This document shows positions 7,054 through 14,422 of a DNA stretch of 64,000 nucleotides, piece by piece. The DNA comes from an uncultured bacterium (GTDB taxonomy: Bacteria; Cyanobacteriota; Vampirovibrionia; Gastranaerophilales; Gastranaerophilaceae). A program made the position numbers and the translations under genes. The notes under the pieces were generated by a model. That model saw nothing but the letters and a program-made list of their open reading frames with translations, made no database searches and had not been told where the DNA came from. Every line of letters starts with the position of its first letter. Position 1 is the stretch's first letter. The stretch lies in contig CACYUI010000017.1 in NCBI GenBank assembly GCA_902777605.1, forward strand, positions 1-64,000, given 5' to 3'.

Positions 7054-8724
7054 CTAAAATGTATAACGCGCACCGATTGCGGCTTCGAATATTTTTTCTT
7101 GATTGTGGGAATCAATTCTATAGCTTGCATAACCTGCCTTTGCATATGCATTAAAGTGTTTATTGAATACATAGCTTAATTTTGTTTCTGCGTAATTACA
7201 AAAGTTTTTGGCACTGTCTATAAAAGTTCCTATCCCCAGTTCACCTTTAAATTTACTGTTTTCAGCAATAACTCTAGCATTAGCAATCAAAGTATCACTC
7301 GGTCTGTAACCTGTTAAAATGTTTCGCGATACTTCCAGCAATCCTTTTGTTTTCAGATTCCATCCGTTTCCGAAAGTGATATTCTGACCGGCATTTGCAC
7401 CTAATAATAATGTTGCACCTTCTTTGGACTCATCACCATTTTCTGCCTCTACAACAGTATTTGAAATTTTACCAAACGGTTGAACAAAAGCATAATTATT
7501 ATTTTTTGTTTTGTGTCCAAAATATTGCGCAAATTTAATACCGTATTCTTTGTGATTATTAGTATCTTCAATAATAAGATCTATTGTTGAATTAGGTAAA
7601 GGATTTTTGTGTCCGTCAGCGGGTTTGTCATCAGGTACATAAAGGTTGCTTTGCTTGCCCTCAACATAAGCTTCTTTGCTGTCAATGCCGCCTATTTCTT
7701 CTATTTTACTGTTTTTTGGATTATATTCATCAGGATTCAGAAGTCCTGACTTGCGTCCGATACCTACATCAACATGTGTTGAAGTATATTTTGGCTTTCC
7801 GGGAATAGCAGTTATTTCTTTTTGGAATATTGCGTAGATACCTGTACTGTTTTCCATTGCACCAACATTTATTTCGGTGTTTTTTACACCATCTTTATTA
7901 TTATGTATTGCACCTCCACCATAGGTAAAATAGGAATCTTTGTGTTTCATATAGGCATAAGTATTATAGTCAAGAGTTCTGTTAGTATCTTCTTTATGCA
8001 TATAATTTAAACTGGCAGTTCCACCAAAAATTACTGATGTTTTTTCGTTATTAGTGCAATACAAGTTATCGGAGTATGCTGTTATGTTCAAATCGGATGT
8101 GTTGTCCGTAATATTTCTTTCAAATTTTGAACCTGCAAAATTGTTTGAACTAAATCCTTTTGTTACACTTTTTTCAAAGTAATTCTTTAATAATTTAGAT
8201 TTGCCGCTACCTTGGTCATCATTGCTATCGAACATTTCTTCAATGTCGTTACCATTTTCTTCAATATCAAATAAATCAGAACTATCAAAAGACATATCAT
8301 TATCAATATCGTCATCATCATGATTATTATTGACATTATTAGTTGTATTATTGGCAATATTAGTTGCTTGAGCTGAAAGATTAGCCATTCCCTTGGCAAC
8401 TTTTTTGTCAACGCTGTTTGAAATTGTGCTTGCCATTCCTGTGTTGTTATGAGTCGATGGCATAGATTCTCTAATCCAGTCAGCACCGTTTTCTTTATTC
8501 TGAGAAATTTTTTCTTTTTTTACTTCTTTTGGCTGAGTTGTATTATTAGGTTGATTTCTCCTAATAATAACACAAGAATCTACATTACCATCAGTAGTAT
8601 TCTGCTTTTCAGGGAAAACTTCAATCCCTGCTTGTTCAAGCGCTGCTCTGGATTTGGCAAGAATTTTTTCTCCATATTCTCTATAATTATCTGAATAATC
8701 ATTTAGACCGTTTATATAACTCAT
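7054..8724 (-). CDS. Surface-type protein with a beta-barrel-like C-terminus but no signal peptide
   Basis: About 556 residues. The N-terminal third is hydrophilic and low-complexity, Asn/Asp-rich with a run of acidic residues (about 125-175). From about residue 200 to the end the protein shows repeated amphipathic strands rich in Gly, Asn, Tyr and Thr, and it ends in ARYTF with terminal Phe, as in outer-membrane beta-barrels and autotransporter translocators. No signal peptide is visible, which is odd for a barrel; it may be exported differently, or the resemblance may be to a phase-variable surface protein of another kind. The ATG at 8724 is chosen over an in-frame TTG at 8736 because GAGG lies 7 nt upstream of it. 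It stands alone, convergent with hydE and divergent from the riboswitch operon. No named family is recognised. Confidence 0.75.
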   Translation of the reverse strand: MSYINGLNDYSDNYREYGEKILAKSRAALEQAGIEVFPEKQNTTDGNVDSCVIIRRNQPNNTTQPKEVKKEKISQNKENGADWIRESMPSTHNNTGMASTISNSVDKKVAKGMANLSAQATNIANNTTNNVNNNHDDDDIDNDMSFDSSDLFDIEENGNDIEEMFDSNDDQGSGKSKLLKNYFEKSVTKGFSSNNFAGSKFERNITDNTSDLNITAYSDNLYCTNNEKTSVIFGGTASLNYMHKEDTNRTLDYNTYAYMKHKDSYFTYGGGAIHNNKDGVKNTEINVGAMENSTGIYAIFQKEITAIPGKPKYTSTHVDVGIGRKSGLLNPDEYNPKNSKIEEIGGIDSKEAYVEGKQSNLYVPDDKPADGHKNPLPNSTIDLIIEDTNNHKEYGIKFAQYFGHKTKNNNYAFVQPFGKISNTVVEAENGDESKEGATLLLGANAGQNITFGNGWNLKTKGLLEVSRNILTGYRPSDTLIANARVIAENSKFKGELGIGTFIDSAKNFCNYAETKLSYVFNKHFNAYAKAGYASYRIDSHNQEKIFEAAIGARYTF

Positions 8725-8837
8725 AATATTCCTCAAAAATATCCCTTGTATTTATAAAGAAAAAGTTTTCATAAAAATTGCCTAAAATTTTAACTTTTGT
8801 AAATTAAAGTTTTGTGGTATAAAAATATTATCAATTT

Positions 8838-8903
8838 AATAAGAGGAAACTAAGGGTGTAAGTCCCTGACTGTGCCGCAGCCGTTAAAGTCGGAATACTC
8901 TAA
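8838..8903 (+). ncRNA. Cobalamin (B12) riboswitch, compact type
   Basis: The core reads TTAATA...GGAAAC, then GGGTGTAAGTCCC, then CTGTGCCGCAGC, then GTTAAAGTCGG, which matches in order the conserved B12-box core of cobalamin riboswitches (GGGAA, GGTGnnAAnnCC, CTGnnCCGCAGC, GTAA). The 5' and peripheral arms are short, as in the AdoCbl-variant class. A promoter-like TATAAA is at 8818-8823. It is followed by a repeat insertion (8908-8947) and then a terminator (9007-9042), consistent with transcriptional control of the two genes downstream. The identification rests on the core alone. Confidence 0.8.
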
Positions 8904-8907
8904 AACT

Positions 8908-8947
8908 TTTCCCCTCGCCCAGCGAGAGAGGGAAAGGGTGAGGGGGA
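8908..8947. repeat. Dispersed CCCCTC-hairpin repeat inside the riboswitch expression platform
   Basis: CCCCTCGC and GAGAGGG arms with a short loop, then AAGGGTGAGGGGG. It belongs to the same GC-rich family as 311-332. It lies between the cobalamin aptamer and the downstream terminator. Confidence 0.55.
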
Positions 8948-9006
8948 GATAATTTAGACTTATCCCCTTTCAACAAGGAATAATGCTTCGATTCAAAGTA
9001 TTATTG

Positions 9007-9042
9007 ATACTTTTCTATGCGAAGCACAGAAAGGTATTTTTT
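9007..9042 (+). terminator. Riboswitch-linked intrinsic terminator with a competing helix
   Basis: Arms ATACTTTTCT (9007-9016) and AGAAAGGTAT (9028-9037) with an inner TGC-GAA-GCA mini-stem, followed by six T. The inner arm GCGAAGCA can also pair with ATGCTTCG at about 8983-8990, which would break up the terminator. This is a plausible switching element. Confidence 0.65.
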
Positions 9043-9073
9043 ATTGTCAAATTCTGTGCCACAAGTAAATAAA

Positions 9074-9730
9074 ATGTCATCGGGATTGTGTCCGCACGGT
9101 TGTGCTCCCGGAGCCTGTCCTATTTGTTCAGGAATGGGCGGAGGAAGTATGCGTATGGGTGAGCGCCCTCAAAAGGCCGGTGAAATGTCATATCATCAGT
9201 GTGCAATGATAGGTGCAATGATGAAGGCTCGTGCTGCACAGGAAAAAGCTCATGAAGAAAATATGATGCGTCACATTGAATTGTTGACAAAATTTGAACA
9301 TACAATGGCGAATCTATCTCAAAAACTTGCTGAATTTACAAATAGGATTTCTAATAATATTCTTTTAAAACCTGTAGTTTTTACAATTAATAAGCTATTT
9401 GTTCCGATTTTAAATATTGTTCAAAATATTCCGAATATCATTAGTAATATTGCTGAGAAAATTACACAAATTAAAGAAAAATTTGTTGATATTCAAGACA
9501 AATTAAATGCACTGTTTGGCGAAGCCAAGGCTTTTGTTGAGAAAAAAATATCCGAACTGGTTTCTAATATTAAATCAAAATTAGAAACGCTGTTTAAAAT
9601 TTTTAAGAGAAACAACACAAAAGATGATGAAACAAAAATTGATGAAGATAAAAAAATATTTACATTAAAAACTTTTATACAAAAATTACGGAAGAAAAAA
9701 GATGATACAGAAAATAACGCAAGATCTTGA
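9074..9730 (+). CDS. Unknown helical protein with a Cys/His-rich N-terminus, first gene after the cobalamin riboswitch
   Basis: 218 residues. The N-terminus carries a compact Cys/His cluster (Cys6, His8, Cys10, Cys14, Cys17 in CPHGCAPGACPIC), then a Met/Gly-rich stretch and YHQC, suggesting metal or cofactor binding. The rest is predicted long amphipathic helices, some hydrophobic enough to lie on or in a membrane (about residues 85-130), with a basic, charged C-terminus. No family is recognised. The ATG at 9074 is preferred over one at 9017, which lies in the loop of the riboswitch terminator. It overlaps the next gene by 29 nt, so the two form an operon. Riboswitch position implies expression when cobalamin is scarce, if it is a usual OFF switch; a role in cobalamin or cobalt handling is inferred from this alone. 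Confidence 0.72.
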   Translation: MSSGLCPHGCAPGACPICSGMGGGSMRMGERPQKAGEMSYHQCAMIGAMMKARAAQEKAHEENMMRHIELLTKFEHTMANLSQKLAEFTNRISNNILLKPVVFTINKLFVPILNIVQNIPNIISNIAEKITQIKEKFVDIQDKLNALFGEAKAFVEKKISELVSNIKSKLETLFKIFKRNNTKDDETKIDEDKKIFTLKTFIQKLRKKKDDTENNARS

Positions 9731-11186
9731 ATCTACAAGACATCAAAAAAACATGACGAATACTCAAAAGAAAAATGATTCTTATGTAAAGGAAGGAATT
9801 ATTGTAAATTCGTATGTTAAAGATCCTCTTTTATCTTTAGATGAAACATACGATTCTCTTGTAATATCAAAGAACCCTATTAAACTTCCCGAAAAATTAT
9901 CAGAAAAAGAAAAAAATACAAAAAATATTTTGTACCCTCTTTGCGGTATTACTCTTGGTGTAATGGGTGTTTTGGGCGGATTTACTGCCATGATGAAGAG
10001 ATTTTCTAAGGAAAAATTGGAATCATCCAAAGAATATTTGCTCCCCGGAATTACGAGAAATCATTGTATTAATAATGAAATTCATCAAAGTATTTTCAGT
10101 ATGATACAATCCCCGAACAGAAAAACAATTCTTGCCTCTGTTGGTGTAATAACCCTTGGTTCTATGGCTTTTATGGGAAAAATTTTTATTGACGGATTTA
10201 AGGAAGTATGGGTGAAACAACAAGAAGCAGATATCCAAAAGAACCTTCAAGAAAATCTTATTGCAGTAGAAACACAATCTTTTTCCGGCAAACTGCAAAT
10301 TATTAGAAGTCTTTTATCAACAAAGGCAAAAATGTTTAGTGATGAACTTTCTTTTCAAGGGAAGAATAATAAAGACAGTAAATCCAAAAAATCTTCTGAC
10401 AACATAAAACTGTTTTTGATAGGTGGAGCGACTTTGGCTTCAATATTCGGACTCGGTTATTATGCATTCAGAAACATTAGAAAAAGTGATGAATACATCA
10501 AAAACGGAATTAAAAATACAAAACTTGGATTAGATAACATAATAAAAGAGTTTAACGAAGGAAAACCGTTAAATAATTTAGAAAATCATAAAGGCGAACT
10601 TTTATCAGGGAAAGATGCGTATAAATTTTTGATAGAAAATATGCTGGAAACAGTTTATGCAACAGAAGGTGAAATAGAGGCGGCTCTAAAAAAATTAAAT
10701 ATACCTGAAGAAGAAAAAAAAGAATTTATTAACAAACTCAAATCCGATATGATTCAAGCAACAGAAAAGGTTAATCCTACAATTGGAGGCTCAGGCAGAA
10801 ACAAAATTACATATTTTTCACATGTAAATGATTATCTGTCTTTCTTTTACGATTGGCTTATGAATCCTAAAAATCCTCAGTTCAAGAACTTATTTTTTGG
10901 AATCGCAGGAATTTCTGCGTTGGGTTATAGCGGCAAAGCAGCAGCAGAAGCTATAAAAGAGGTTCAGGTAAAAAAATATAATGCCGATATAGAACTTAAT
11001 TTGCAAAAAAGACTTGTTGCAACAGAGCTTAGGAATTTTAAAGCAAAAAAAGATTCTGCAATTGAACCGTTGTGTGAGGAATTTATTAAGCAAAAAAGAG
11101 CAGGAAAATCTCGTGAGGAGCTGAAAGTAGTTGCTGATAACATACTATTTGAAATTAAAAACGGACCGCCGTTTGTTTATTCATAA
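9702..11186 (+). CDS. Unknown multi-pass membrane protein, second gene of the riboswitch operon, with an internal duplication
   Basis: 494 residues with four likely membrane segments (about 77-98, 142-164, 236-257 and 397-415) separated by charged helical stretches. Residues ~140-198 and ~393-450 are related: each has a membrane segment, then an EV-x-VK motif, ADI-x-x-NLQ and a VATE- or AVETQ-like end, so the protein arose by internal duplication. No known transporter motif is seen. The start at 9702 has GGAAG at proper distance; an ATG at 9753 is an alternative. It overlaps the preceding gene, and a strong terminator follows at 11196-11229. Regulation by the upstream cobalamin riboswitch is expected. 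Function unknown. Confidence 0.72.
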   Translation: MIQKITQDLESTRHQKNMTNTQKKNDSYVKEGIIVNSYVKDPLLSLDETYDSLVISKNPIKLPEKLSEKEKNTKNILYPLCGITLGVMGVLGGFTAMMKRFSKEKLESSKEYLLPGITRNHCINNEIHQSIFSMIQSPNRKTILASVGVITLGSMAFMGKIFIDGFKEVWVKQQEADIQKNLQENLIAVETQSFSGKLQIIRSLLSTKAKMFSDELSFQGKNNKDSKSKKSSDNIKLFLIGGATLASIFGLGYYAFRNIRKSDEYIKNGIKNTKLGLDNIIKEFNEGKPLNNLENHKGELLSGKDAYKFLIENMLETVYATEGEIEAALKKLNIPEEEKKEFINKLKSDMIQATEKVNPTIGGSGRNKITYFSHVNDYLSFFYDWLMNPKNPQFKNLFFGIAGISALGYSGKAAAEAIKEVQVKKYNADIELNLQKRLVATELRNFKAKKDSAIEPLCEEFIKQKRAGKSREELKVVADNILFEIKNGPPFVYS

Positions 11187-11195
11187 ACAAAAAGA

Positions 11196-11231
11196 AAGGT
11201 GCTGAAATTTGGTTTCAACACCTTCTTTTTA
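11196..11231 (+). terminator. Bidirectional intrinsic terminator
   Basis: Arms AAGGTGCTGAAA (11196-11207) and TTTCAACACCTT (11213-11224) with A-rich flank before and T-rich flank after. It ends the riboswitch operon. Confidence 0.8.
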
Positions 11232-11294
11232 AATCCCTAATCAACAAACCAGCAGGATTTTAATTTATTCATAATTTACCTTTCAAACTGAGTA

Positions 11295-12359
11295 TTATAA
11301 CAAGTTAACTGCTATTTGCGGTGTTTGGTTAGCAGTTGCTAATAATGTTGCAGATGCTTGTTGTAATATCTGAGCTTGAATAAATTTAGAAGATTCAGAA
11401 GCAACATCTGTATCACGAAGAGTAGATAATGATGATGTCAAGTTTTGAGATTGAACATCGATTGCAGAAATTGCAGATTCTACTCTGTTTTGAGCGGCAC
11501 CGATTTTGGTAACGCGTCTTGCGATCTCGTCAATTGCATTATCTATAAATCCGATCATTGCTTCTGCGCCATATGTTCCCGCAGTATCTGATAATAGTGA
11601 ATAAGTACCTTCTCCTGTAGCAGCAGGTGTGTATTTCAAAGCGCTACAAGCAGCAGCCATTGCTCTTAAACCATCTTGTGTTTTTAAAGCATCAATTGAA
11701 CCGCCGGCATCTTCAAGCAATTTTGACAATTGTACTGTTACAGGGGTGATATCTCCTTTTGAATCTCTTGTATAAACTTGTGTTTCACCACCTGAGAACA
11801 AGCTGCTTATTCTACCGCTCTTGAATAGTGATATATCAAGGTTAATAACACTATCACCTTCTGAATAAAGACCTACTTGAAGGTTCAAACCGTTGGATGT
11901 AATACCAATACCTGTGTTTTTAGAAGTATCCGAATCATTATAAGACATAAGTTTGATTCCGTTGAATTCAGAATTAGCAGAAATTCTGTTGATTTCTTGA
12001 AGTCTTGCAAAAATTTCAGATTGAACGGCTTTTAATGAACCTGAACCATAAGTTCCGTTAGCAGCTTGTTCGGTCAAATCTCTGATACGCTGTAAGTGAC
12101 CTGTTAACAAACCATAGGTCTGTTCTGCCGTTGTTAACAAATCGTTACCGGTAGAAGCATTGGCAGCCGCGATGTCTAAAGAACTGATTTGTGTAGTCCA
12201 AGTGTCAGCAATTGAATAACCTGCAGCATTATCAGATGCATGGTTAATTTTGTAACCTGTAGACAATCTTTCCAAAGAATGATTCAACTTGTTGGTTGCT
12301 GTGTTTAAGTTTCGTTCCGCAACAATGGACGAAATGTTTGTGTTGATTGTGAGTGTCAT
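11295..12359 (-). CDS. fliC: Flagellin
   Basis: A 354-residue filament protein. The N-terminal D0/D1 part (INTNISSIVAERNL, then LSTGYKINHASDNAAG near residues 32-47) and the C-terminal D1/D0 part (ending in ANQTPQIAVNLL-type sequence) are the conserved flagellin ends that form the filament core; the middle (about 150-260) is the variable outer domain. The length is somewhat short, meaning a small surface domain. The ribosome binding site AGGAG is just upstream of the ATG. It has a leader of about 350 nt with several GGA-loop hairpins (see 12361-12720), suggesting translational control. No other flagellar gene is in the window except a possible FliA-like sigma factor at 29549. Confidence 0.96.
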   Translation of the reverse strand: MTLTINTNISSIVAERNLNTATNKLNHSLERLSTGYKINHASDNAAGYSIADTWTTQISSLDIAAANASTGNDLLTTAEQTYGLLTGHLQRIRDLTEQAANGTYGSGSLKAVQSEIFARLQEINRISANSEFNGIKLMSYNDSDTSKNTGIGITSNGLNLQVGLYSEGDSVINLDISLFKSGRISSLFSGGETQVYTRDSKGDITPVTVQLSKLLEDAGGSIDALKTQDGLRAMAAACSALKYTPAATGEGTYSLLSDTAGTYGAEAMIGFIDNAIDEIARRVTKIGAAQNRVESAISAIDVQSQNLTSSLSTLRDTDVASESSKFIQAQILQQASATLLATANQTPQIAVNLL

Positions 12360-12360
12360 A

Positions 12361-12720
12361 GATTGATCTCCTTTCTCTCTTACGATACGTACTTGTATCC
12401 ACGCTTCCCTGCGCGGATTTTTTATCTATGTTTTTCTCTCTCTTTTTCTGAATTTGGCACAGTCTCTCCTGTGACTGTTTTAAATTTTGTTAAAAACAGC
12501 CTTACTTAAGCCTATATACATAGACTATTTCTGTGATTTGGATAATAGGATTTGTACTTCCTTGAGAATTAATCTGTTGAAACGACTTGTGTATTCCCTT
12601 CGACATCCCTTGTCGAATATTTCAAAAGATACTTCCCTGTGATTGGATAATGGGGTGAGGATTTCCTTTCCTGATTTACCCCGTATATACTTCTTACAAA
12701 TATATTATTGCAACAGTATA
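12361..12720 (-). promoter_or_regulatory. Long structured flagellin leader with repeated GGA hairpins, CsrA-type
   Basis: On the minus strand, hairpins present GGA in their loops: 12599-12617 (7-bp stem TTCGACA/TGTCGAA, loop AGGGA, giving ACAAGGGATGT, close to the CsrA SELEX consensus), 12459-12478 (stem ACAGTC/GACTGT, loop ACAGGAGA) and 12398-12417 (7-bp stem with loop AGGGAA). Further AGGA/AGGGA motifs occur near 12555, 12590, 12635 and 12668, and the ribosome binding site itself is AAAGGAG. Upstream, TATACT (12715-12720) and TTGACA (12740-12745) form a promoter with a long 19-nt spacer; no sigma-28 box is seen. CsrA/FliW control of flagellin is known in other bacteria; here it is inferred. 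Confidence 0.55.
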
Positions 12721-12829
12721 TTTAGAAAGTAAATATTTTTGTCAAGTTTTTTTACAAATCTTTACAAAGAGAGTAAAAAAAGGCAATTTTTCTGAGGTTT
12801 TTGACTTTATATAAATATAAGAGGATATT

Positions 12830-13291
12830 ATGGCTAAAGTAAATCTTTCAAAACAAGAAATAGCTAATTTGATGCAGAAAGGCCGCGTTTTAAAGCAGGA
12901 CGCAAACGGCGGTTATACTGTTGAATACAACGGAAAAAGATATTATATCCCTAAGAATATGGCTATTTTTAATGCCACAAACCCTCTTGAAACTCAAACT
13001 AGAAAATTTATTGCAAAGCGTGATAAAGAAATTGCTCAAAACGAAGCATTACTTTCTATGGATACTGATAATCTAAATAAAATAAAAGGCGAATTTAAGC
13101 ATTATTTGTCATCATATGGTATCACATTAGGCAAAGAAGAAAATCTTAGCGGAGAACAAAAAGCAAAAATTTACGATTTTCAAACAGGAATTTCAAAACT
13201 TAAAAAATCTATTAATAGAGTAAAAATGAGCATAATGGGCGGCTTATTGTCTAATTTTATGGACTATTGTTCAATAATGAAGATGCATTAA
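12830..13291 (+). CDS. Unknown small cytoplasmic protein
   Basis: 153 residues with no signal peptide or membrane segment. The first ~45 residues look like a small beta-containing domain (GGYTVEYNGKRYYIPK, a strand-turn-strand pattern), followed by charged helices (about 60-90 and 110-150), probably coiled. I recognise no family. AGAGG precedes the ATG at good distance. It lies between the divergent flagellin leader and the dehydrogenase; its end is followed by a hairpin whose 3' arm carries the ribosome binding site of the next gene. Confidence 0.72.
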   Translation: MAKVNLSKQEIANLMQKGRVLKQDANGGYTVEYNGKRYYIPKNMAIFNATNPLETQTRKFIAKRDKEIAQNEALLSMDTDNLNKIKGEFKHYLSSYGITLGKEENLSGEQKAKIYDFQTGISKLKKSINRVKMSIMGGLLSNFMDYCSIMKMH

Positions 13292-13342
13292 TTTGAAGCA
13301 TAATTACCTTTTTGTAGAATAGATATAATTTTTAAATTAAGT

Positions 13343-13374
13343 AATACTCCTAAAAAAGAAGGAGTATTTTTTTT
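13343..13374 (+). terminator. Terminator-like hairpin that overlaps the next gene's ribosome binding site
   Basis: Arms AATACTCC (13343-13350) and GGAGTATT (13361-13368) followed by eight T (13367-13374), directly abutting the ATG at 13375. The 3' arm contains the AAGGAG ribosome binding site, so the fold would both terminate the upstream message and hide the start signal of the dehydrogenase. Confidence 0.65.
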
Positions 13375-14373
13375 ATGAAACTGTTATTATTTGATTTTAG
13401 AGAGTCAGAGAAAGAATTTTTTGAAAGAAATTCGTTTTGTGACTTTGATATAAATTTCAAAGAGGAATCTTTGAGTGAAAAAACAAGGCTTGGCGAAGAA
13501 GAATTAGATAATACCGTAGCAATAAGTGTTTATCGTTCTTCTATACTTACGGAAAAAGTATTGAAGCGATTCAAAAATTTGAGAGTTATAGCTACTCGTT
13601 CGTACGGTTTTAGTCATATAGATTTAGAGTACTGTATGAAGAATAGAATTGCGGTTTTAAACATTGAGCAGTATGGTGAAATGGCAGTTGCCGAATATGC
13701 AATGGGGCTGATTATAGCTCTTACAAGAAAAATTAAGCCTGCAGTTTTGGATATTTTAGAACATAAAGTTAATCCAAAAAAATATGAAGGGGAACTTTTG
13801 AATAAAAAAACTATTGGTATTATAGGATGCGGAAAAGTTGGTAAAAAAATCGCACAGATTTCAAAATTATTCGGAATGAACTCTTTTGTATCATCATATA
13901 AGGAATTACCAAAACTTGATGTTGAGTGTAATGTTGTACCGTTTGATACATTGCTTAGAGAGTCCGATATAATTGCACTTCATATGCCATTCACGACAGA
14001 AACATATCAAATCATAGGCAGAGAAGAATTTGAAAAAATGAAAAAAGGTGTTTATATTATTAATACTTCAAGCGTTGAACTTATTGACTTACAGGCACTT
14101 TTAGAAAATATAGAATTAGGAAAAGTAAAAGGAGCAGGACTTGATATATTAGAAAGTGATTATACTACAGGAAAAGTTAAAGATGTGGGAAATGAAACGA
14201 TGAGTACAAAACTTAATCAAAAAGTTACAGAAAAACTTCTGTCATCTCCCAATGTAATCATAACTCCACATATTGCCTATAACACAGTTGACACAATAGA
14301 TTATGTTTTGGAAACAACTATGAATAATTTAAGAGATTTTCTAAAAGGAATAAACTCAAATCGAGTGTGTTAA
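13375..14373 (+). CDS. D-2-hydroxyacid dehydrogenase family protein (D-lactate dehydrogenase-like)
   Basis: 332 residues of the formate/glycerate dehydrogenase fold, with an N-terminal substrate domain and a central NAD-binding domain (TIGIIGCGKVGKKIA at about 146-160). The usual catalytic trio is Arg-Glu-His. Glu260 (in DILESD) and His299 (in TPHIAYNT) are present, but the Arg of the normal NxSRGxL-type motif is replaced: residues 230-238 read NTSSVELID. The enzyme may therefore have altered or lost reductase activity. The family reduces 2-oxo acids such as pyruvate with NADH; the substrate here cannot be stated. AAGGAG is 11 nt before the ATG, inside a terminator-like hairpin. The next gene, ruvB, has its own promoter. 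Confidence 0.85.
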   Translation: MKLLLFDFRESEKEFFERNSFCDFDINFKEESLSEKTRLGEEELDNTVAISVYRSSILTEKVLKRFKNLRVIATRSYGFSHIDLEYCMKNRIAVLNIEQYGEMAVAEYAMGLIIALTRKIKPAVLDILEHKVNPKKYEGELLNKKTIGIIGCGKVGKKIAQISKLFGMNSFVSSYKELPKLDVECNVVPFDTLLRESDIIALHMPFTTETYQIIGREEFEKMKKGVYIINTSSVELIDLQALLENIELGKVKGAGLDILESDYTTGKVKDVGNETMSTKLNQKVTEKLLSSPNVIITPHIAYNTVDTIDYVLETTMNNLRDFLKGINSNRVC

Positions 14374-14405
14374 CTAATATTACTTTTTTTCTATTTATTC
14401 CCGTT

Positions 14406-14422
14406 ATGCTATACTGTTTGTA
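14406..14422 (+). promoter_or_regulatory. Extended -10 promoter for leaderless ruvB
   Basis: TGC-TATACT (hexamer 14410-14415), then 6 nt, then ATG at 14422. Start of transcription would coincide with the start codon. No Shine-Dalgarno sequence. Confidence 0.6.

Noticed and set aside
8187-8486. 99-codon frame antiparallel to none but shifted within the barrel-like gene
   Set aside because: Ile/Met-rich out-of-frame reading of the acidic stretch; no start signal and no protein-like pattern.
9017-9073. Upstream start for the first riboswitch-controlled gene
   Set aside because: This ATG lies in the loop of the riboswitch terminator, and the added residues look random; the ATG at 9074 gives a sensible N-terminus.
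12715-12745. Sigma-28 flagellar promoter for fliC
   Set aside because: Looked for TAAA-N15-GCCGATAA in the leader and found none; only a TTGACA/TATACT pair with long spacing is present.
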